From positions 3,286,001 through 3,350,000 of the forward strand of contig NZ_RAPS01000001.1 in NCBI RefSeq assembly GCF_003610255.1: 64,000 nt of DNA, read 5' to 3'. A model generated the notes under the pieces. That model saw nothing but the letters and a program-made list of their open reading frames with translations, did not search any database and was not told the DNA's origin. Source of the stretch: Streptomyces sp. TLI_171. Its GTDB lineage: Bacteria; Actinomycetota; Actinomycetes; Streptomycetales; Streptomycetaceae. Both the position numbers and the translations under genes were made by a program. Within the stretch, counting starts at the first letter, position 1. Every line of letters begins with the position of its first letter. Below, in pieces: positions 59,251-64,000 of this stretch.

Positions 59251-59940
59251 ATGCCGATCCGCGTGATGCTGGTCGACGACCAGGAACTGCTGCGCACCGG
59301 CTTCCGGATGGTCCTGCAGTCGCAGGGCGACATCGAGATCGCCGCCGAGGCCGGCGACGGCCAGCAGGCCGTCGACGTGCTCCGCACCGCCGAGGTCGAC
59401 GTCATCCTGATGGACGTCCGGATGCCCCGCCTCGACGGCGTCCAGGCCACCCGCCGGATCTGCCTCGACGACCGCGGCACCCCGGTCGAGGGTGCGCCCA
59501 AGGTGCTCATCCTCACCACCTTCGACCTGGACGAGTACGCCTTCGCCGCGCTCAAGGCCGGCGCGTCCGGGTTCCTGCTCAAGGACGTGCCGCCCACCGA
59601 GCTGGTCGCCGCGATCCGCGCCGTGCACGGCGGCGACGCGGTGGTCGCCCCCACCACCACCCGCCGCATGATCGACCGCTTCGCCGAGGTCCTCCCCACC
59701 CCCTCCTCGGCGCCCGGCTCCGCGATCCTCGCGCCCCTCACCGAACGCGAACGCGAGGTCTTCCTCCTCGTCGCCCAGGGCCTCTCCAACGGCGAGATCG
59801 CCGCCCGCCTCACCCTCTCCGAAGCCACCGTCAAGACCCACGTCGGCCGCATCCTCGCCAAGCTCGGCCTCCGCGACCGCGTCCAGGCCGTCGTCCTCGC
59901 CTACGAGAACGGCCTCGTCCGCGCCGGCGAAACGCCCTGA
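59251..59940 (+). CDS. NarL/FixJ-family response regulator
   Basis: A 229-residue two-component regulator. The receiver domain is MLVDDQELLRTGFRM, with phospho-acceptor Asp in VILMDVRMPRLDGVQ and Lys in FLLKDVPPTELVA. The LuxR-type helix-turn-helix is LTEREREVFLLVAQGLSNGE and LSEATVKTHVGRILAKLGL. ATG 59251 has AAGGAG 9 nt upstream; ATG 59233 overlaps the kinase stop and would add six residues. Either way the two genes are translationally linked. Targets unknown. A hairpin follows at 59963. Confidence 0.93.
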   Translation: MPIRVMLVDDQELLRTGFRMVLQSQGDIEIAAEAGDGQQAVDVLRTAEVDVILMDVRMPRLDGVQATRRICLDDRGTPVEGAPKVLILTTFDLDEYAFAALKAGASGFLLKDVPPTELVAAIRAVHGGDAVVAPTTTRRMIDRFAEVLPTPSSAPGSAILAPLTEREREVFLLVAQGLSNGEIAARLTLSEATVKTHVGRILAKLGLRDRVQAVVLAYENGLVRAGETP

Positions 59941-59962
59941 CCCCACCACGGCCGCTCTCCGC

Positions 59963-59996
59963 CGCCCGCCCGTCGCCGGCGGGCAACGGGTGGGCG
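59963..59996. terminator. Hairpin after the response regulator gene
   Basis: An 11-bp stem with one G-T pair (59963-59973 with 59986-59996) and a 12-nt loop, 23 nt after the stop; it probably ends the two-component transcript. Confidence 0.6.
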
Positions 59997-60085
59997 GGTG
60001 GGTGGGCGGGCACGGAAGCAGCACCTCCGCACCCCGTACCATTGACCGGTACGTCTGGTACCCGTCGAGGACTGGAACGCGAAGA

Positions 60086-61003
60086 GTGCTGCACGACGAC
60101 TTCGGAGACCCCTCCGACCCCGGAAACCGCCCCGCCCGGCTGACCGTCGGCGTGGTGGGCGCCGGCCGCGTGGGCCCCGCCCTGGGCGCGGCCCTGCAAC
60201 TGGCGGGCCACCGCGTGGTGGCGGCCTCGGGCGTCTCCGCCACCTCCCGCCGCCGCGCCGAGGCCCTGCTGCCGGGCGTCCGCCTGGTGACGCCCCCTCA
60301 GGTGATGGCGGCGGCCGACCTGGTCCTGCTCACCGTGCCGGACGACGCGCTCCCGGACCTGGTGAGCGGCCTCGCGGCGACGGACGCCGTCCGCCCGGGC
60401 CAGCTGCTGGTCCACACCTCGGGCGCGCACGGCGTGGCCGTGCTGGAGCCCGCGACCCGCAAGGGCGCGCTGCCGCTGGCGCTGCACCCGGCGATGACGT
60501 TCACCGGCACGTCCGTGGACGTGGCCCGGCTGGCCGGCTGCCCGTTCGGGGTGACCGCCCCGGAGGAGCTGCGCCCGGTCGCCGAGGCGCTCGTCGTCGA
60601 GATGGGCGGCGAGCCCGCGTGGATCCCCGAGGAGGTCCGCCCGCTCTACCACACGGCGCTCGCGCACGGCGCGAACCACCTGGTCACGCTGGTCGCCCAG
60701 GCCATGGAGCTGCTCCGCACGGCCGGCGTCCAGGAGCCCGGCCAGATGCTCGGCCCGCTGCTCGGCGCGGCCCTGGACAACGCGCTGCGCTCCGGCGATC
60801 TGGCGCTGACCGGCCCGGTCGCCCGCGGCGACGTGGGGACGGTGCGCAAGCACCTGGGCCAACTCGCTACGGTGACCCCGGACATCGGCCAGGCCTACCG
60901 GGCGATGGCGAAGGCCACCGCGCAGCGGGCGGTGGCGAACGGCTCGCTGAAGCCCGAACCGGCGGCGGCGCTGCTGGACGTACTGAACGAGGAGAAGCAC
61001 TGA
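60086..61003 (+). CDS. Rossmann-like and DUF2520 domain protein
   Basis: A 305-residue protein of the YfjR/DUF2520 group. The N-terminal Rossmann motif is [20 protein letters not shown], the middle part [18 protein letters not shown] segment ([19 protein letters not shown]) and the C-terminal helical domain begins near [20 protein letters not shown]. It resembles ketopantoate reductase-like and ProC-like dehydrogenases. In actinomycetes it regularly precedes panC, so a role in pantothenate synthesis (for example as ketopantoate reductase) is suspected but unproven. GTG 60086 is the start; panC overlaps its stop (TGATG). Confidence 0.9.
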   Translation: MLHDDFGDPSDPGNRPARLTVGVVGAGRVGPALGAALQLAGHRVVAASGVSATSRRRAEALLPGVRLVTPPQVMAAADLVLLTVPDDALPDLVSGLAATDAVRPGQLLVHTSGAHGVAVLEPATRKGALPLALHPAMTFTGTSVDVARLAGCPFGVTAPEELRPVAEALVVEMGGEPAWIPEEVRPLYHTALAHGANHLVTLVAQAMELLRTAGVQEPGQMLGPLLGAALDNALRSGDLALTGPVARGDVGTVRKHLGQLATVTPDIGQAYRAMAKATAQRAVANGSLKPEPAAALLDVLNEEKH

Positions 61004-61908
61004 TGGCACGCGACAGGCGCCCGGCGAAGGCCCCGAAGGCGGCGAAGGTCCACAAGGCGGTGCTGACCCGCACCGTGGACGAGTTCGAGGCGGCGTTCTG
61101 GCCGGACGAGCAGCCGGTGGACAACGCCGTGGTGATGACCATGGGCGCGCTGCACGAGGGCCACGCGGCGCTGGTGCGGGAGGCCCGCCGCCAGGTCGGC
61201 AAGGACGGCCGGGTCGCGGTGACGGTCTTCGTGAACCCGCTGCAGTTCGGCGCGGGCGAGGACCTGGACCGCTACCCGCGCACCCTGGACGCGGACCTCG
61301 CGCTCGCCGAGGAGATGGGCGCGGACGTGGTGTTCGCCCCGTCCGTGGACGAGATGTACCCGAACGGCGAGCCGCTGGTACGGCTCTCGGCGGGCCCGAT
61401 GGGCGAGGGTTTCGAGGGCGCGTCCCGCCCGGGTCACTTCGACGGCATGCTCACCGTGGTGGCGAAGCTGCTGCACATCACCGACCCGGACTTCGCGGTG
61501 TTCGGCGAGAAGGACGCGCAGCAGCTGGCGATCATCCGCCGGATGGTGGCCGACCTGGACTTCGACGTGGAGATCGTCGGCGTCCCGACCGTCCGCGAGG
61601 AGGACGGCCTGGCGCTGTCCTCCCGCAACAGCTTCCTGTCCGAGGCCGAGCGCGCCCAGGCACTCGCCCTGTCCCGCGCGCTGTTCGCCGGCCGGGACGC
61701 CGGCGCGCAGGGCCCCGCAGCCGTCCGCGCGGCGGCCGCCGCCGTGCTGGAGGGCGCGGACGGCATCTCCCTCGACTACCTCGCCCTGATCGATCCGCTG
61801 TCCTTCACCGAGGCGCCGGACGACTTCCGGGGCGAGGCGGTGCTCGCCGTCGCGGCCAAGGTCGGCTCGACCCGGCTGATCGACAACGTGGGCATCATCG
61901 TCCGATAG
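61003..61908 (+). CDS. panC: Pantothenate synthetase (pantoate-beta-alanine ligase)
   Basis: ATP-dependent condensation of pantoate with beta-alanine. Hallmarks are [20 protein letters not shown] (HIGH-type motif), [39 protein letters not shown] and [16 protein letters not shown] (KMSKS-like loop). 301 residues, normal length, with a basic N terminus of about 20 residues. The ATG overlaps the previous stop (TGATG). panD, which supplies beta-alanine, follows 44 nt downstream. Confidence 0.95.
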   Translation: MARDRRPAKAPKAAKVHKAVLTRTVDEFEAAFWPDEQPVDNAVVMTMGALHEGHAALVREARRQVGKDGRVAVTVFVNPLQFGAGEDLDRYPRTLDADLALAEEMGADVVFAPSVDEMYPNGEPLVRLSAGPMGEGFEGASRPGHFDGMLTVVAKLLHITDPDFAVFGEKDAQQLAIIRRMVADLDFDVEIVGVPTVREEDGLALSSRNSFLSEAERAQALALSRALFAGRDAGAQGPAAVRAAAAAVLEGADGISLDYLALIDPLSFTEAPDDFRGEAVLAVAAKVGSTRLIDNVGIIVR

Positions 61909-61952
61909 GCAGTTCAGCAGTCCCCAGGCATGCACTCAGAGAGGCGTGACCC

Positions 61953-62402
61953 ATGTTCCGCACCATGCTCAAGTCCAAGATCCACCGCGCCACCGTCACC
62001 CAGGCCGACCTGCACTACGTCGGCTCGGTGACGGTCGACGAGGACCTGCTCGACGCCGCGGACCTGCTCCCCGGCGAGCTGGTCCACATCGTCGACATCA
62101 ACAACGGCGCCCGGCTGGAGACCTACACCATCGCCGGGCCGCGCGGCTCCGGCGTCATAGGCATCAACGGCGCCGCGGCGCGCCTGGTCCACCCCGGCGA
62201 CCTGGTGATCCTGATCGCCTACGGGCAGATGGACACCGCCGAGGCCAAGGCGTACCTCCCGAAGGTGGTGTTCGTCGACGGGGAGAACCGGATCACCGGC
62301 ATGGGCGGGGACCCCGCGGACGCCCCCGAGGGCAGCGGACTGCTGCGCGGGGACGCCGCGTACCGTGGTGCGAACGGCGCGGCCGACGCCGCCGCGCACT
62401 GA
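61953..62402 (+). CDS. panD: Aspartate 1-decarboxylase
   Basis: Makes beta-alanine from aspartate for pantothenate. It is a self-processing pyruvoyl enzyme: the precursor cleaves between G24 and S25 in [10 protein letters not shown], and S25 becomes the pyruvoyl group. The start [20 protein letters not shown] is typical. The barrel part ([19 protein letters not shown]) is intact. At 149 residues it is about 20 longer than the E. coli enzyme, with a Gly/Ala/Asp-rich tail probably disordered. GAGAGG lies before ATG 61953. Confidence 0.95.
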   Translation: MFRTMLKSKIHRATVTQADLHYVGSVTVDEDLLDAADLLPGELVHIVDINNGARLETYTIAGPRGSGVIGINGAAARLVHPGDLVILIAYGQMDTAEAKAYLPKVVFVDGENRITGMGGDPADAPEGSGLLRGDAAYRGANGAADAAAH

Positions 62403-62418
62403 AGGAGCAGCTGAACCC

Positions 62419-64000
62419 ATGTCGCACCGCCTGACCGCCCCCGCCCCCGGCTGGACCACGAGCACCGACGTGGTCGTGGTCGGCTCCGGCGTGGCCGGAC
62501 TCACCGTCGCGCTCAACGCCCGCAAGGCCGGCCTGCGGGCCATGCTGGTCACCAAGGCAGTGCTGGACGAGGGCTCCACCCGCTGGGCCCAGGGCGGCAT
62601 CGCCGCCGCCCTCGGCGAGGGCGACACCCCCGAGCAGCACCTGCAGGACACCCTGGTCGCGGGCGCGGGCCTGTGCGACGAGGAGGCGGTGCGCACCCTG
62701 GTCACCGAGGGCCCGGACGCGGTGCGCCGGCTGATCGAGGTCGGCGCCGAGTTCGACCTCGACGAGGACGGCGAGATCGTGCTGACCCGCGAGGGCGGTC
62801 ACCACCGCCGCCGGATCGCGCACGCCGGCGGCGACGCCACCGGGGCCGAGATCGAGCGCGCCCTGGTCGCCGCGGTCGAGGCCGATCCGGGCCTCGAACT
62901 GATCGAGCACGCCCTCGCGCTGGACCTGCTGACGGACGCCGACGGCCACGCCGCGGGCGTCACCCTGCACGTGATGGGCGAGGGCCAGCGGGACGGCGTC
63001 GGCGCGATCCTGGCCCGCGCCGTGGTGCTGGCCACCGGCGGCATGGGCCAGGTGTTCTCGGCCACCACCAATCCGGCGGTCTCCACCGGCGACGGCGTCG
63101 CGCTGGCCCTGCGGGCCGGCGCCGAGGTCACCGACCTGGAGTTCGTCCAGTTCCACCCGACGGTGCTGTTCCTGGGCGCGGACGCGCAGGGCCAGCAGCC
63201 GCTGGTCTCCGAGGCCGTCCGCGGCGAGGGCGCGCACCTGGTGGACGCGGACGGGGTGCGCTTCATGGTCGGCCAGCACGAGCTGGCCGAGCTGGCCCCG
63301 CGCGACATCGTGGCCAAGGCGATCATCCGCCGGATGCACGCCCAGGGCGCCCAGCACATGTACCTGGACGGGCGGCACTTCGGCGCCGAGATGTGGGAGC
63401 ACCGCTTCCCGACCATCCTGGCCGCCTGCCGCGCGCACGGCATCGACCCGGTCACCGAGCCGATCCCGGTCGCCCCGGCCGCCCACCACGCCTCCGGCGG
63501 GGTCCGCACCGACCTGCACGGCCGCACCACCGTCCCGGGCCTGTACGCCTGCGGCGAGGTCGCCTGCACGGGCGTCCACGGCGCGAACCGGCTGGCCTCC
63601 AACTCCCTGCTGGAGGGCCTGGTGTTCGCCGAACGGATCGTCGCCGACCTGGCCGGGCTGGCCGCGGCCGGCCGGCTGCCCGCCCGCACCGTCACCTCCG
63701 ACGCGGCCACCGCCGCGACCCCGGTGCCGCTGCTGGCCGCCGAGTCCCGCGAGGCGATCCAGCAGCTGATGTCCACCGGCGCGGGCGTGATCCGCTCCGC
63801 GGACTCGCTCACGGCCACCGCGAAGGGCCTGGCCGCCCTGACCGACCTGTCCCGCCCCGCCTCGCCCTCGGTCGAGACCTGGGAGGCCACCAACCTGCAC
63901 CAGGTCGCCTCCGCCCTCACCGCCGCCGCCGCGCTCCGCGAGGAGACCCGCGGCTGCCACTGGCGCGAGGACTTTCCCGACCGCGACGACGCCCACTGGC
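62419..64000 (+). CDS. nadB: L-aspartate oxidase (3' end outside window)
   Basis: FAD-dependent first enzyme of NAD synthesis: aspartate to iminoaspartate. The FAD-binding start VVVVGSGVAGLTVALNARKA is followed by STRWAQGGIAAALGEGDTPE, VLATGGMGQVFSATTNPAV, FVQFHPTVLF, EAVRGEGAHLVD and the C-terminal FAD segment GLYACGEVACTGVHGANRLA. GAAGGAG upstream supports ATG 62419. 527 codons lie in the window without a stop. It follows panD by 16 nt, so it is likely in the same operon; both consume aspartate. Confidence 0.95.
   Translation, partial: MSHRLTAPAPGWTTSTDVVVVGSGVAGLTVALNARKAGLRAMLVTKAVLDEGSTRWAQGGIAAALGEGDTPEQHLQDTLVAGAGLCDEEAVRTLVTEGPDAVRRLIEVGAEFDLDEDGEIVLTREGGHHRRRIAHAGGDATGAEIERALVAAVEADPGLELIEHALALDLLTDADGHAAGVTLHVMGEGQRDGVGAILARAVVLATGGMGQVFSATTNPAVSTGDGVALALRAGAEVTDLEFVQFHPTVLFLGADAQGQQPLVSEAVRGEGAHLVDADGVRFMVGQHELAELAPRDIVAKAIIRRMHAQGAQHMYLDGRHFGAEMWEHRFPTILAACRAHGIDPVTEPIPVAPAAHHASGGVRTDLHGRTTVPGLYACGEVACTGVHGANRLASNSLLEGLVFAERIVADLAGLAAAGRLPARTVTSDAATAATPVPLLAAESREAIQQLMSTGAGVIRSADSLTATAKGLAALTDLSRPASPSVETWEATNLHQVASALTAAAALREETRGCHWREDFPDRDDAHW

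Noticed and set aside
56212..59940. A 1242-residue rightward frame ending in the response regulator
   Set aside because: Only the last 229 codons are protein-like. The part before is antisense to the NuoD-like and MidA genes or out of frame with the kinase.

Overview
The window is a very GC-rich chromosomal segment of a filamentous actinomycete of the family Streptomycetaceae (Streptomyces or the closely related Kitasatospora). The evidence is the codon use (nearly every third position G or C), chaplin and rodlin genes, bldN with its anti-sigma gene rsbN, the rex-hemA-hemC-hemD order, and many NarL-type, SUKH-type and WXG100-type genes. Most of it reads as conserved core chromosome, with short accessory stretches at about 5.4-22.8 kb and 49.9-54.7 kb. 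No rRNA, tRNA, CRISPR array or insertion sequence was recognised.

Layout. 1-5.1 kb: cytochrome c maturation (ResB, CcdA, a TlpA/ResA-like lipoprotein), a histidine phosphatase and hemL, all leftward. 5.4-17.5 kb: accessory genes: a conserved unknown, a probably decayed ORF, a divergent LysR/dehydrogenase pair, an alkyl sulfatase, a GntR regulator with multiple TCTAGA-centred operators, an RsbW-like ATPase, an amino-sugar kinase plus SIS protein preceded by a DasR-like box, SMI1/KNR4 and DUF4291 proteins, and a secreted GDSL hydrolase with a ricin-type lectin domain. 17.7-21.9 kb: a cluster of spore and aerial-hypha surface genes: three short chaplins (one with a His/acid-rich tail), two tandem rodlins (the first broken by one missing base) and three small secreted proteins of unknown function. 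22.0-22.8 kb: an RNA-ligase-like protein with an AT-hook-like N terminus.

22.9-29 kb: the tetrapyrrole operon rex-hemA-hemC-hemD plus hemB, with a Rex operator. 29-41.6 kb: exonuclease, glutaredoxin, HAD phosphatase, the developmental sigma factor bldN and its anti-sigma gene rsbN, acyltransferase, epimerase, the tiny ribosomal protein bS22, an excisionase-type HTH protein, a phosphatase, acuC, an MFS transporter, another HAD phosphatase and proC. 41.8-49.8 kb: membrane proteins, ilvD, a cupin/VOC/methyltransferase operon, a TIM-barrel epimerase and a Ppx/GppA phosphatase.

49.9-54.7 kb: a polymorphic-toxin locus (WXG100-like protein, 1030-residue toxin with a papain-fold C terminus, SUKH-4 immunity protein) in translationally coupled order. 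54.9-64 kb: a Cys-rich unknown, an orphan NuoD-like protein next to a MidA/NDUFAF7-family methyltransferase, a two-component system, and a pantothenate/NAD operon (Rossmann/DUF2520 protein, panC, panD, nadB, the last cut by the window end).

How the parts work together. BldN is the sigma factor that turns on chaplin and rodlin genes in Streptomyces. Here sequences resembling its promoter (CGTAAC, 16-17 bp, CGTTGA) lie before one chaplin, the first rodlin and rsbN, so regulator and structural targets sit within about 15 kb. Rex links tetrapyrrole synthesis to NADH/NAD+ balance. Several genes start 6-8 nt downstream of a -10-like hexamer without a clear Shine-Dalgarno sequence, which suggests leaderless mRNAs. 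All functions come from reading motifs by eye; no database search was run.
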